64,000 nucleotides of DNA from Sphingomonas sp. PP-F2F-A104-K0414 (GCF_004340945.1 NZ_SLYD01000005.1:480109-544108); one strand, 5' to 3'; positions 18,560 through 28,256 are shown, counted from the first letter of the stretch. Program-made: numbers and translations. Notes: generated by a model not told the origin, from the letters alone.

Positions 18560-20581
18560 ATGAAAACGATAGCGCGCATGGCGATGGCAGGTGGCCTCGC
18601 ACTCCTCACCTGCGCCGCGGCGCCGATCACGGCTCGACCGGAGCTTGCCTATCAGTTGACCGAGGGAAAGAACCTCAACGCCTTCGTCCGCAACAAGGCG
18701 GTGGCCGCGCACGTCCTGCTGCGCAACGGCGACGATCCGCGCATCCTGGTAGCGTTTCCGGCGGGCAACAGCGGTGTCGGCCTGTGGTTCGCGAACACCG
18801 CACGCCCCGTGACCTGGCGGCTGGACCAGGCGCCGCTACCGCTGAACCGCGGGAGCTTGCACGGCATCGTCGCGGTCGCGACCGTCGATGCGCCGCGGTT
18901 GGTCCCAAAGCAGGTGGTGTTGTCCAATATCCGCTTCCTGCGCGATTATCAGGCGGTCGGTACGTTTCCCGCGGAGCTCACCGCGACGCCGGTAATCGCC
19001 GGTAACACGATCACGTGGCGCCGCAAGCGCCTCGACAGCGCGGCAGGCTATGAACTGACACTGCGGGTTATGGAGGGACGGATCGACCAGGGCGCGATCG
19101 TTGCCGGCGCGAACGGGCAGATCCGGTTGGAGATCACGGCGCTGACCGGCGACGCACCGCTGACCCCGATCCCGGCGGCGGAGTTGCTCAATGCGAGGGC
19201 GGCCGCCGATCCCGCCGCGCGCAATGCACTGGCGTTCCTCAGCTACCGGGAGAAATTCCTGGCGGGCTCATGGCGCTTCGATACCTATTTCGGGCGCGAC
19301 ACGCTGATGTCGTTGCGGCTGCTGATGCCGGCGCTCAGACCCGTCGCGATCGAGGCCGGCCTTAACTCCGTCATCGCGCGATTGTCGCCCAGCGGCGAAG
19401 TCGCGCATGAAGAAGGGATCGGCGAATTTGCGATCCTCGCCAACCGTAAGACAGGCCGCAGCGGTGACGCCGCCGAGCTCGATTATGGCATGGTCGACGA
19501 CGATTACATGCTCGGGCCGGTCGCCGCCGACTATCTGCTCGGGGCGGGCAAGGCGCGCGCGTCCGCCTATCTGGCCGCACCACTCGAAAGCGAAAGCCAG
19601 CCGGGGCGCCGCGAGCCGGTCGGTGCCGCGCTGGTCCGCAATCTTCGCTTCGTGCTGGCGCAGGCAGATTCGTTCGCCGCAGCCCCGTCGGCCGGCAACC
19701 TCGTCGCGATCAAGCCAGGGCGGATGACAGGCGAGTGGCGCGACAGCGAGGAAGGCCTTGGCCGCGGCATCTACGCGTATGACGTGAACGCCGCCCTCGT
19801 CCCCGCGGCAATCGAAGCAACAGACCACCTCATGCGCGCGGGCTTGCTCGACAAGTATCTCTCGCCAGACGATCGCGCGATGTTTGCCCGGGCCGGCGGG
19901 ATGGCCGGAGTCTGGCGGGCAAAAGCGCCCGCGCTGTTCCGCGTCGAAATTCCGGCCGCTACCGCAGCGGGGGACGTGCGGCGCTATGCGGCCGCCCTCC
20001 GCGTACCCGCCGCGCCGGCGCTGGCTGCGCTCGACCGGGCCCCGGTCGTGTTTCACGCACTGTCGCTGAGCGCCGATGGCACGCCGGTGAAGATCGTAAA
20101 TTCGGACGAGGGCTTCACGCTGTTGTTCGGGCGACCGTCCTCGGCCGACCTTGACACGTTTGTAGGCGCGATCATGCGGCCCTTCCCGGCGGGTCTGATG
20201 ACCGACATCGGGTTGCTGGTAGCCAATCCGGCGTTCGCCGATGGGGCGGCACAGGCGCGCTTTACGCCCGCGGCATATCACGGCGCAGTCGTCTGGTCGT
20301 GGCAGCAGGCGTTGCTGGCGGCGGGGCTTGAACGCCAGTTGCAGCGGACCGACCTGCCCGCGGCGACCCGGTCTCGGCTCAAGACGGCACAGGCGGCGTT
20401 GTGGCGCGCGATCGCGGCAGGCAGGACGATTCGCGGATCGGAGCTTTGGTCGTGGGCGTACAAGGACGGCGGCTACCGCATCGTCGCCTTCGGCGCGGGC
20501 AAGGCCGATGTCGACGAATCGAACGCGGCGCAATTGTGGAGCACGGTCTATCTCGCCGTGCAGCCGCCCGGGACTCGTTAA
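18560..20581 (+). CDS. Predicted periplasmic glycoside hydrolase, (alpha/alpha)6-barrel type
   Basis: A 673-residue exported protein; the signal peptide ends about ITARP after a hydrophobic stretch (MAGGLALLTCAAAP). ATG at 18560 is preceded by GGAG. The middle part carries strings seen in glucosidase/debranching-type helical-barrel enzymes: WRFDTYFGRDTLMSLRLLMPAL, SGEVAHEEGIGEF, and GEWRDSEEGLGRGIYAYDVNAALVP, with Glu and Asp residues that could be catalytic. I cannot assign a CAZy family with certainty. Its place behind a TonB receptor and near a sugar importer suggests it cleaves an imported oligosaccharide, possibly a glucoside. The final 4 bases overlap the convergent DUF6445 gene. Confidence 0.72.
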   Translation: MKTIARMAMAGGLALLTCAAAPITARPELAYQLTEGKNLNAFVRNKAVAAHVLLRNGDDPRILVAFPAGNSGVGLWFANTARPVTWRLDQAPLPLNRGSLHGIVAVATVDAPRLVPKQVVLSNIRFLRDYQAVGTFPAELTATPVIAGNTITWRRKRLDSAAGYELTLRVMEGRIDQGAIVAGANGQIRLEITALTGDAPLTPIPAAELLNARAAADPAARNALAFLSYREKFLAGSWRFDTYFGRDTLMSLRLLMPALRPVAIEAGLNSVIARLSPSGEVAHEEGIGEFAILANRKTGRSGDAAELDYGMVDDDYMLGPVAADYLLGAGKARASAYLAAPLESESQPGRREPVGAALVRNLRFVLAQADSFAAAPSAGNLVAIKPGRMTGEWRDSEEGLGRGIYAYDVNAALVPAAIEATDHLMRAGLLDKYLSPDDRAMFARAGGMAGVWRAKAPALFRVEIPAATAAGDVRRYAAALRVPAAPALAALDRAPVVFHALSLSADGTPVKIVNSDEGFTLLFGRPSSADLDTFVGAIMRPFPAGLMTDIGLLVANPAFADGAAQARFTPAAYHGAVVWSWQQALLAAGLERQLQRTDLPAATRSRLKTAQAALWRAIAAGRTIRGSELWSWAYKDGGYRIVAFGAGKADVDESNAAQLWSTVYLAVQPPGTR

Positions 20582-21249
20582 CCGGCGAAGAAGCCGGTGA
20601 TCGTCAGGCGTCCGGTTTGCGGATCGGACGCCTGCGACGCGCCCTCTGCGATCTCACCCGAATGTAGCAGGCGGCTGCGATACAGCACTGCACGATTGTA
20701 CAGGCCGTCGATGCGCGCGATCCGTTCGAACAGCGGCGTGTCGCCGGCGATATAGGAACCGGGTACGCCGTGCTTCGCCAGATCCCGGTTGAGCGCGGCG
20801 AAGTAAGGATCGCGGCGACTGGCGTCGATCGTCTCGAACCCGGTCGAACGATGCCGGTAGAACGCGGTACCGCCGGTTTCGTCGGGCACGAGATAATGGA
20901 TCAGCGCCAGCCGTCCAGGCTCCACCGCATCAACGTGCGGAAGGCGTTGCTCGATCGACAGCGCGGACGGCGCCATCGTCACGAGGGAGAAGCGCGCCTC
21001 TAGCAGCGACAGCCCGGCTGATATGCCAAAAACCTGCTTCGCGATCGTCGCGATGAGCGCCCCTTGATCGCGCATATAGCTATCGGGAAGCGGCGCCGCG
21101 ATGCCGGGATAATGTCGTCCTGCCGGGCCAAAATCCTGCGTCGCGGCGAAAACTCGCAACGCGTGGGGATCGAGGGCGAAGTGGTCGATGACAACCACCG
21201 GCTCCCCCTCCGTGCCGATACGACGCGCCCGTACGTCGGGCGCCGTCAT
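20578..21249 (-). CDS. DUF6445 family protein
   Basis: A 223-residue protein of the family that accompanies tryptophan halogenases in TonB-receptor loci of sphingomonads and Caulobacter. Visible pattern: VVVIDHFALDPHALRVFA near the start, HYPGIAAPLP, LPHVDAVEPGRLALIHYLVPDETGGTAFYRHRSTGFE, and a C-terminal LYNRAVLYRSRLLHSG. The H-x-D (HVD) and late His resemble a 2-oxoglutarate/Fe(II) dioxygenase core, but that is inference. It is coupled to the halogenase by an ATGA overlap (21246-21249), so the two are made together. Confidence 0.75.
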   Translation of the reverse strand: MTAPDVRARRIGTEGEPVVVIDHFALDPHALRVFAATQDFGPAGRHYPGIAAPLPDSYMRDQGALIATIAKQVFGISAGLSLLEARFSLVTMAPSALSIEQRLPHVDAVEPGRLALIHYLVPDETGGTAFYRHRSTGFETIDASRRDPYFAALNRDLAKHGVPGSYIAGDTPLFERIARIDGLYNRAVLYRSRLLHSGEIAEGASQASDPQTGRLTITGFFAG

Positions 21250-22754
21250 CGCGCGGCGACCCGCGGGGAAACGAGCGCTGCGATGGCCGCGTCATGCAAC
21301 GGCAACGTCGGCGCCGCGCGCGCGATGACCGTCTCGATCTGGTCGAGCTGGCGGCGATTTATCCCTGCATCGAGGGTATCGGCCAACGGCGCATGGCTTA
21401 GTGCGCCCACCCCCTGCCCCTCCAGCACCGCGAGCCAGCTTGCTTCGCGGAACAATTCGTCGGGACTCAGCATCAGCCGTCCGGCGCGCGTATATTGCGC
21501 CATCTTGTCGACCAGCGTGGGAGGCGGCGTCATATGACGCGTGTGTTGCCAGAGCGGCGCGTCATGGCCCTGCGTGGCGTGATAGTGCAGGATCAGAAAG
21601 TCGCGGATGCCGTCCATGTCGCGCGCGAACAGCGTGTTGAACTGACGCGCCAGCGCGGGGTCGCAATCGGCATCCGGGAACAGCGTGATGAGCTTGGCGA
21701 TGCCGCTCTGAATTAGATGGATACTGGTCGATTCGAGCGGCTCGAGGAACCCCGATGCAAGCCCGATCGCGACGACATTGCCGCGCCATGCCTCGCGCCG
21801 GAACCCTGCAGTGAAGCGCAACATCCGTGGATCCGCCAGCGGTTCACCGTCAAGGTTGGAGAGCAGAGTCGCCACCGCCTCGTCGTCCGACACGAAGCTA
21901 CTCGCATAGACATAGCCGTTGCCGGTACGGTGCTGGAGCGGGATCCGCCACTGCCAGCCGGCGGGGAGCAGCGTCGACCGCGTGAACGGCGTCGTCGCGG
22001 CGATGCGCGCGCACGGCACCGCGACTGCGCGGTCGCAAGGTAACCAGTGCGACCAGTCCTCGAACTGCACCCCCATCGTCTCGCCGATAAGCAGGGCACG
22101 AAATCCCGAGCAGTCGATGAAGAGATCGCCCTTCAATCGCTCACCCCGGTCGCTCGTCAAAGCGGTCACGAAGCCCGTGTCGGGATCACGCTCGATGTCG
22201 CGTAACAGGCCCTCGTGTCGGACGACGCCGCGTTTTTCGGCCAGTTGGCGCAGGTGGCGGGCGTATAGGCTGGCGTCGAAATGATAGGCATAGCCGAGCG
22301 TCGACAGGATCGACCGCGGATCGTCCACGGGCTTCGCGAAGCGGCCGGCGGCGGCAAGCTGCGCGGCGAGTGAATAGGTTGAAAGCGGCCGATCGAGCCC
22401 ATCCCCCTTCGCGCGCAACCAGTGCTGGTGGAACGGCACTGGTCCAAGATCGACGCCGTAGCGACCAAACGGGTGGAAATACCGCGCGCCGGGTCGCGCC
22501 CAGTCGACGAATTCGATACCCAGCTTGAAACTGGCTTTCGTCGCCGCGACGAACGCCGCCTCGTCCAGTCCGATCAACTGGTTGAACCAGTGGATCGTCG
22601 GGATAGTCGCTTCGCCGACACCGACGGTACCGATCGCGTCGGATTCGAGGATGCTGATCGTGACTAGGTCGCCGAACGTGGCGCTCAAGGCTGCGGCGGT
22701 CATCCACCCCGCGGTTCCTCCGCCAAGGATTACAAGACGTTGCACGCGCTTCAT
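21246..22754 (-). CDS. Flavin-dependent tryptophan halogenase-family protein
   Basis: A 502-residue protein. The FAD-binding motif GGGTAGWM is at the N-terminus, and the halogenase signature W-x-W-x-I-P appears as GWQWRIP. SDAIGTVGVGEATIPTIHWFN and the C-terminal LEPLESTSIHLIQSGI are typical of the family. The start is ATG at 22754, giving MKRVQRLVILGGG; upstream sequence in frame lacks family similarity. Members in TonB-receptor loci are not tied to any natural-product pathway and their true substrate is unknown. Here the gene pair with DUF6445 sits beside receptor and hydrolase genes, which suggests a role in glycan or receptor-linked metabolism. Confidence 0.88.
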   Translation of the reverse strand: MKRVQRLVILGGGTAGWMTAAALSATFGDLVTISILESDAIGTVGVGEATIPTIHWFNQLIGLDEAAFVAATKASFKLGIEFVDWARPGARYFHPFGRYGVDLGPVPFHQHWLRAKGDGLDRPLSTYSLAAQLAAAGRFAKPVDDPRSILSTLGYAYHFDASLYARHLRQLAEKRGVVRHEGLLRDIERDPDTGFVTALTSDRGERLKGDLFIDCSGFRALLIGETMGVQFEDWSHWLPCDRAVAVPCARIAATTPFTRSTLLPAGWQWRIPLQHRTGNGYVYASSFVSDDEAVATLLSNLDGEPLADPRMLRFTAGFRREAWRGNVVAIGLASGFLEPLESTSIHLIQSGIAKLITLFPDADCDPALARQFNTLFARDMDGIRDFLILHYHATQGHDAPLWQHTRHMTPPPTLVDKMAQYTRAGRLMLSPDELFREASWLAVLEGQGVGALSHAPLADTLDAGINRRQLDQIETVIARAAPTLPLHDAAIAALVSPRVAAR

Positions 22755-23284
22755 GCCGCGCAGTCCTGCGCAATTTCTTTTGGATAGCAAGCTGCTTCCT
22801 TGACCATGCCCCGCACGACGGTCAGCGTCGATCGGTACCCAGTGCCCTGAAGTCCCGGTTGGCCAGTGGCGTTCCGCGGGCGCGTGATCGATCAAACTAG
22901 CTCGCGTAGACTGGGCCATGCGCAAGCTCCGCAGCGGGTCAGCCATTCGGACACGTTACGGGGCCCACAACCGGTCGTTCAGACCGCGCCACCGTGCTTG
23001 CGAAGCTGCCCGGGTCGAGTGGCATAGCCACCGTGCCGCGGTCGCGGTTGATAGCAGGACGAGCATCCTGCACGAAAAGTTCGCAAGCCTGTATCGCGCG
23101 CACCGAGGCCGACCATGCCGATACCGTGCTGTCGGCCGAGTTTTGATATTATTAGTACTTCTGCACCGGACAAGTTGATGATTATACTAGAAACTTTGGT
23201 CCGCCTCGCTGGTTTGGCGCTTGGGATCATCAGATTGTCGGCTGCTCCGGTCTGACTGTGTGACCCCTAACAAAAGGGGCTTTT
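22755..23284. promoter_or_regulatory. Intergenic region with two hairpins ahead of the small lipoprotein gene
   Basis: About 530 bases without a gene. A stem-loop is formed at 23167-23204 (CGGACAAGTT against AACTTTGGTCCG) around a TATACT sequence. A short perfect hairpin CCCCT / AGGGG at 23264-23279 pairs the ribosome-binding AGGGG of the next gene, so it could hide the start site. Both are seen in the sequence; function is inferred. Confidence 0.45.
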
Positions 23285-23647
23285 ATGACAGAATATCGTA
23301 GTCTTTCACGAGTCGGGCTTGTTGCCGTCGGCATCACGACGATGTCGCTCACCGCGTGCGTCAACCCGTCGGCGAAGATCGCGACCTCGCTCGAAGGCTA
23401 TGGCTTCCAGCCTGCCCAGTCGCAGTGCGTCGGCGATCGGCTCGAGGCTAACCTATCGCTCGGTCAGCTTCAGCAGCTCGGCCGCGCCGCCAAGGCATCG
23501 CGCCAGGGCGACACCACACCGGGGCGCCTGACCGCCAGCGATTTCATTCGCGTATCCGCGCAGGTGAAGGACCCGAAGGTTCCGCTGGAAGTCGGCAAGG
23601 CCGCTGCGGCGTGCGGCATTCTGACGGACCCCGCCTCGCCACTTTAA
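23285..23647 (+). CDS. Small lipoprotein of unknown function
   Basis: A 120-residue protein with a lipoprotein signal (SRVGLVAVGITTMSLTAC; lipobox LTAC at about residue 25), so it should be anchored in the envelope. The mature part has two Cys (SQCVGDRL and AACGIL) that could form a disulfide, and no domain I recognise. It stands before the channel and CsbD genes with 94 bases between and may share their regulation. AGGGG lies 5 bases before the ATG, but inside a hairpin. Confidence 0.7.
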   Translation: MTEYRSLSRVGLVAVGITTMSLTACVNPSAKIATSLEGYGFQPAQSQCVGDRLEANLSLGQLQQLGRAAKASRQGDTTPGRLTASDFIRVSAQVKDPKVPLEVGKAAAACGILTDPASPL

Positions 23648-23741
23648 TCACGCCAGCCGCGCCGCTGCACGCGCCCGAAACGGCGGGGCGGCGGCGTCAT
23701 GCAAGACACGTCCCGGATGGGCGTTTTCAGGAACACCACAC

Positions 23742-25166
23742 ATGCAAGACGTAACCTATGCGGGCGATACGGTGGTATCGAACACCCGCGACTTCGGGGC
23801 GCAAGCCTGGAGCTATGTCGAGATCTGGACACCACGGATCATCGCGGCGCTGATCATCCTCGTCATCGGCTGGGCGATCGCCCGCGCCGTGAAATGGGGC
23901 GTCGCCAAGCTCGTCAACAAGACGCCGCTCGCGATCCATGCCAACGAGCCGAATGCCAACCCGCGCAACCCGACGACGATCGGCGCACAAGTCGGTGATG
24001 CCGCCTATTGGGTGGTCCTCCTCATCGCGCTGTTCCTTGCGACGCAGCCGCTGGGTCTCGCCGGCGCAACCGGCCCGCTCGGCGACATGCTGCAGGGCTT
24101 CGGCACGGCCATTCCGCGGATCATCGGCGCTGCGCTGATCTTCTTCCTCGGCTACGTGCTCGCCAAGGTCGCCAAGAAGGCGGTCGAGGCAGTCATCACG
24201 GCCAGCCATGTCGAGCGCTTCTCGACGCATGTCGGCGCGACCACGCCGACCGATCCGACGATGCTGCCGCGTACCATTGGTGGCATCGTGTTCGCGCTGA
24301 TCATCATCCCGGTCTCGATCGCGGCACTCGACACGCTCAACATCGCGGCGATCTCGCAGCCGGCAACCGCCATGCTGCGCATCATCCTCGACGCCATCCC
24401 GCACGTCATCGCCGCCGGCATGATTCTCGCCGTGGCCTATGTCATCGCCAAGTTCGCGTCGCGCCTGTTGACGCAGTTCCTGGCAACGACCGGCTTCGAC
24501 CGGACGATCGGTTCGATCGGCATCTTCGGCAACACGGAAAACCGCGAGCTCGGCAGCACCAGCCAGTCGACCGGTCCGTCGTTCGTGCCCTCGAAGACGG
24601 TCGGCACCGGCGCATTCGTCGCGATCCTGATCTTCGGCCTGATGGAAGCTTTCCGCCAGCTGAACTTCGCCTATGGCTCGCAGATCATGGCCGAGGTGCT
24701 GACGCTGTTCGGGCAGGTCGTGTTCGGGGCGATCATCATCTTCGCATCGGTCGTCATTGCCCGCTTCGTGGCGCACGCGATCGAGCGTAACGGCGACCAT
24801 GGCACGCGCGTTGCCGCCCCCGTCGTGCGGATCGCGATCATCGTGCTCGGCACGGCGATCGGCCTGCGCTTCATGGGTCTCGCCGACGACATCATCAACC
24901 TGGCGTTCGGGTTGCTGCTCGGTGCGATCGCAGTGGCCTTTGCCTTGGCGTTCGGCCTGGGTGGTCGCGATGCGGCCGGGAATGCCGTGAAGCGGATGCT
25001 CGACGGTGCCAAGTCGACCGACGACCGCGCCAACCCGGCCATCGACAGCGACCGCACGACGCCCCCCTCAGGAATGGCGTCGATGGATCGCCAGTCGGAC
25101 GGCAATTTCGCCCGTCAGGATGACCGCGGCGACGTCCAGGACCTTACCGACCGCCCCCTGATCTGA
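23742..25166 (+). CDS. Mechanosensitive-type channel protein with TM-helix repeats
   Basis: A 474-residue inner-membrane protein of the TM_helix (mechanosensitive ion channel-like) family. Repeated pairs of hydrophobic helices are seen: IIAALIILVIGWAIARAV, WVVLLIALFLATQPLGL, IIGAALIFFLGYVLAKVAKKAV, VIAAGMILAVAYVIAKFASRLL and others, each with the G-Y/W-x-x-A-K/R pattern of this family. The C-terminus is hydrophilic and charged. I see no classical MscS beta domain, so gating by tension is not assured. It precedes the CsbD-like gene by 33 bases, and both likely belong to an osmotic-stress unit with aquaporin. Confidence 0.85.
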   Translation: MQDVTYAGDTVVSNTRDFGAQAWSYVEIWTPRIIAALIILVIGWAIARAVKWGVAKLVNKTPLAIHANEPNANPRNPTTIGAQVGDAAYWVVLLIALFLATQPLGLAGATGPLGDMLQGFGTAIPRIIGAALIFFLGYVLAKVAKKAVEAVITASHVERFSTHVGATTPTDPTMLPRTIGGIVFALIIIPVSIAALDTLNIAAISQPATAMLRIILDAIPHVIAAGMILAVAYVIAKFASRLLTQFLATTGFDRTIGSIGIFGNTENRELGSTSQSTGPSFVPSKTVGTGAFVAILIFGLMEAFRQLNFAYGSQIMAEVLTLFGQVVFGAIIIFASVVIARFVAHAIERNGDHGTRVAAPVVRIAIIVLGTAIGLRFMGLADDIINLAFGLLLGAIAVAFALAFGLGGRDAAGNAVKRMLDGAKSTDDRANPAIDSDRTTPPSGMASMDRQSDGNFARQDDRGDVQDLTDRPLI

Positions 25167-25199
25167 CTGCCCTTCCCGAGAGAACCAAAGGAAACTCTT

Positions 25200-25484
25200 A
25201 TGAACACCGATACCCTCAACGGCACCGCCGCCAACGTCGGCGGCAAGCTCAAGGAGACGCTCGGCGGCGCGATCGGCGACAAGTCGCTGCGGAGCGAAGG
25301 TGCCGAGGACCAACTCGGCGGCACCATCCAGAAGACTGTTGGCCAAGCCAAGGATGCCGTCGAGGACAACATCCGCCCGCTGCTCGACTATGTCCGCCAA
25401 TTCTCGAAGGAACGCCCCTTCACCGCTGCGGCCTTAGCCGGCGTGCTCGGCATCGCGGTCATCAACACCCTGCGCGGCAAGTAA
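25200..25484 (+). CDS. CsbD-like stress protein with C-terminal membrane helix
   Basis: A 94-residue protein. The N-terminal part is a CsbD-like repeat ([20 protein letters not shown] then [21 protein letters not shown]) and the C-terminal part is a membrane helix ([18 protein letters not shown]) followed by RGK. AAAGGAAA precedes the ATG. The family is induced by general stress, but its molecular function is unknown. The helix suggests attachment to the inner membrane next to the channel protein encoded just upstream. Confidence 0.87.
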   Translation: MNTDTLNGTAANVGGKLKETLGGAIGDKSLRSEGAEDQLGGTIQKTVGQAKDAVEDNIRPLLDYVRQFSKERPFTAAALAGVLGIAVINTLRGK

Positions 25485-25572
25485 GCCGCCAGAAACGCCG
25501 ATTCCCAACGGCGGGCCGGGCAGCGATCGCCGCGCCCTGCCCGCCACCCCAAAGACCGACGGGCGCTCATCG

Positions 25573-26463
25573 ATGCACCCCATGTTAGGCACGAAAGACA
25601 TGGCCGACAGTCCACACCTCCAGCGCGCATCGACCATTGGTACGCCCGTCGGTCAGGTAGCCCGACCCCGCCGTATCGCTACCGCGCGACGGTTGGCCGC
25701 CGAAGTCATCGGCACGTTCTGGCTGGTCCTGGGTGGATGCGGCGCTGCGGTACTTGCCGCGGGCACGGGCGTTCCCGGCACGATCGGCATGGCTGGCGTA
25801 GCACTGGCGTTCGGCCTCACGGTCTTCACGATGGCGTTTGCCGTCGGCTTCATCTCGGGCGGCCACTTCAACCCGGCCGTCAGCGTCGGCTTGACGGTCG
25901 CCGGCCGCTTTCCCGTTCGCGACCTGCCGGGCTATGTCATCGCGCAGGTCATCGGCGGCATCTTGGGCAGCGCGGCACTGGCTGCACTGGCATCGGGCAC
26001 CGCAGGATTCGACCTGGTCGCGAGCGGGTTCGCCGCGAATGGCTATGGCGTGCATTCGCCGGGTGGATACAGCGCGGCAACCGCATTCCTATCCGAGGCA
26101 TTGCTGACCGCGGGCTTCCTTACGGTCATCCTCGGCGCGACCGACGAGCGCTCCCCGGCAGCGTTCGCACCACTGTCGATCGGTCTAGCATTGACGCTGA
26201 TCCACCTCATTTCGATCCCGATCGACAATACGTCGGTGAACCCGGCGCGCAGCACGGGTCCCGCGCTGTTCGTCGGCGGATGGGCGCTGTCGCAGCTCTG
26301 GCTGTTCTGGATTGCTCCTTTGGGTGGCGCCGCCGTAGCCGGCCTTCTTGGTCGCTGGCTGTTCGCGCATACCGATGAAGATCAGTCGCCGGGGCCGATC
26401 GGCGATACACCGGTCGAACTGATGGTCGGCGATGACCGCAATACTGCACCGCTTGAAAGATAA
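25573..26463 (+). CDS. aqpZ: Aquaporin Z
   Basis: A 296-residue MIP-family channel with six membrane segments and both pore motifs: [11 protein letters not shown] and [12 protein letters not shown]. The conserved pattern [23 protein letters not shown] at the start and [18 protein letters not shown] match AqpZ. The protein has about 35 extra residues at the N-terminus and a charged C-terminal tail of about 30 that standard AqpZ lacks. The first ATG is used; an ATG at 25600 is also possible. It should pass water quickly across the inner membrane, in keeping with an osmotic-stress neighbourhood. Confidence 0.93.
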   Translation: MHPMLGTKDMADSPHLQRASTIGTPVGQVARPRRIATARRLAAEVIGTFWLVLGGCGAAVLAAGTGVPGTIGMAGVALAFGLTVFTMAFAVGFISGGHFNPAVSVGLTVAGRFPVRDLPGYVIAQVIGGILGSAALAALASGTAGFDLVASGFAANGYGVHSPGGYSAATAFLSEALLTAGFLTVILGATDERSPAAFAPLSIGLALTLIHLISIPIDNTSVNPARSTGPALFVGGWALSQLWLFWIAPLGGAAVAGLLGRWLFAHTDEDQSPGPIGDTPVELMVGDDRNTAPLER

Positions 26464-26746
26464 ACCATCGGGCAATCCCGAGGACGGCGAGCGGTAGTGC
26501 AACGGGTAGACAGCAACGCACGTCTCGAGGCGACACTAAACGAACCGCTTTGAATGTATATCATAGTTAAGCTTCCCAATATCGGCATAAGTAACCGACC
26601 CTTATCTTTCACCTTATCTGTCGTACAGATTGTGAGCTACCATACATCTTTACTTTGTATCAAAATGGGGCACTCTTAGTATGACAGATTTTTCATTACA
26701 TCTATCGATTAACTGAGGCGTATCTTCGTGACGACGAGGGACGACC

Positions 26747-27871
26747 ATGACGAACGATTGCCTGGATATCTTCACACGCCCCCATCACACGCTCGCGGGC
26801 ACTATGTGGCATGCGCCCGAACACGCAACGCGGCTAGAATGCTCGATCGAGTCGAACCCCGCCCCTGCGATCGTCTGCGGCTTGCGGGACCTGCGTTACG
26901 TGATGGTCAACCGCCGTTTTCTTGCGCTTACCGTTAGCGCGGACGAGGATTGGCTGAGACGCTCGATGTACGAGCGCAGCATCCTTGAGGGCGTCGCGAA
27001 TTACGAGTTGGTGAAGCGCGCGCTCGTCAACGCGCAGACGATCCCGCAAACCCGGGTCCGTCTGGCTATGCCTGACGGTACGTACCGGCCCGTGATCGTC
27101 ACAGGCCAGCCCGTGGGCGTCGCCGGCCAGCCGTGCATGCTGTTTACCTTCACGGATATTGGGGCATGGCAAGAGACTGAACGCTGCCACGATCAACTGC
27201 GCACAAGCGTCCAAACCGCGTTCACAACCTCGTCGGCGTGCATGATGATCGTCGATCCGGCCGACAACGTCGTGACAGTTGCGAATGAGAGTTTTTGTTC
27301 ATTGCTCGGCTACTCACTCAACGAACTATCCGGTCGATCAACTGACGACATCGATATCTGGCCATCGGGAATTGCAACCGGCTTCGTCCGTACGAAGTGC
27401 GGACAGCATCTCGAATGCGTCATTTCCGAGGCCACGATCCTCGTCGTTGGCAAAGCCTACGCCCTGTGGACGTTTCAGGACGTGACCAGTCGTCGGATCG
27501 ACGAACGCAGTCTGGCTGCGGCGATCGAAGCGACGATTTCGGAATCCAAATGGCTCAGCCACGCCATCTTGGATAATATGGCGCTTCGGTCCGAACCGTC
27601 GCGAGACGATGGCGCATCGGGATTGAGCGAACTCACTGCACGCGAACGCGATGTGCTGGCGTTGATCTGCGAGGGAATGGACGACAAGACGATGGCACGT
27701 ACACTGCAAGTCAGCGGCAATACGATCCGCAACCACGTCGCTCGCGTCTACAGCAAGATCGGCGTCAATCGCAGAGTGGCAGCTGCCACCTGGGGCCGCG
27801 CGCGAGGGTTTGACACCGGAAGCAATCGTGTTGCGCTACTGGCATGCGCCACCGACGCTCTATCGAACTGA
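26747..27871 (+). CDS. PAS-domain LuxR-family transcriptional regulator
   Basis: A 374-residue regulator. Two PAS-like regions (about 25-140 and 160-255; SNPAPAIVCGLRDLRYVMVNRRFLAL and SSACMMIVDPADNVVTVANESFCSLLGYS) precede a C-terminal GerE/LuxR helix-turn-helix (LTARERDVLALICEGMDDKTMARTLQVSGNTIRNHVARVYSKIGVNRR). GAGGGA lies before the ATG. The PAS signals are unknown. It lies between the aquaporin and entericidin genes after an AT-rich spacer of about 280 bases. No kinase is beside it, so sensing is probably direct. Confidence 0.85.
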   Translation: MTNDCLDIFTRPHHTLAGTMWHAPEHATRLECSIESNPAPAIVCGLRDLRYVMVNRRFLALTVSADEDWLRRSMYERSILEGVANYELVKRALVNAQTIPQTRVRLAMPDGTYRPVIVTGQPVGVAGQPCMLFTFTDIGAWQETERCHDQLRTSVQTAFTTSSACMMIVDPADNVVTVANESFCSLLGYSLNELSGRSTDDIDIWPSGIATGFVRTKCGQHLECVISEATILVVGKAYALWTFQDVTSRRIDERSLAAAIEATISESKWLSHAILDNMALRSEPSRDDGASGLSELTARERDVLALICEGMDDKTMARTLQVSGNTIRNHVARVYSKIGVNRRVAAATWGRARGFDTGSNRVALLACATDALSN

Positions 27872-28061
27872 AGGCATATCCCCTTCATCATGCAAATGCC
27901 CACGCTTTGAAAATCGCGCCTGGGGGACTCGGAACAACGCTGTCATCCGCCGCTCATGTCGAAAATACTATTTCGGCACGACAAATCGATCTGTCGGCTG
28001 CGTTCGCCTTTGGTTAGATAACAGTAACTTGGCCAAGCCACCGAACGAGGGAGCGTTCATC

Positions 28062-28244
28062 ATGCAGAAGGATACCAGCAAACTTTCCAACGTGGCCAAA
28101 AGTTCGGTCACGGATACGCTGTGTAAACTTACCGGCATTTCGCCATCGCAGACTAATGCCGGCGTGAAGTCGGTAGATACCGAAGAATATTCTTGGGCCA
28201 AACCCCTTTCGCGCCGTGTTGGCACGATTCACCTCAAGCACTAA
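28062..28244 (+). CDS. 60-residue protein of unknown function
   Basis: A short open frame that begins MQKDTSKLSNVAKSS and ends GTIHLKH, with GAGGGAG 10 bases before the ATG. No signal peptide, membrane helix or motif recognised; it is rich in Ser, Thr and Lys with one Cys. It lies 12 bases before the entericidin gene, so the two could form one transcript. It was chosen over a longer upstream-extended frame because of the ribosome site. It could be an entericidin partner, but nothing in the sequence shows this. Confidence 0.5.
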   Translation: MQKDTSKLSNVAKSSVTDTLCKLTGISPSQTNAGVKSVDTEEYSWAKPLSRRVGTIHLKH

Positions 28245-28256
28245 ATTGGAAAACAT

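Noticed and set aside
27985..28030. EcfG-type general stress promoter ahead of the 60-residue gene (GGAAC near 27930)
   Set aside because: The GGAAC is present but no CGTT follows at the required 16-18 base spacing.
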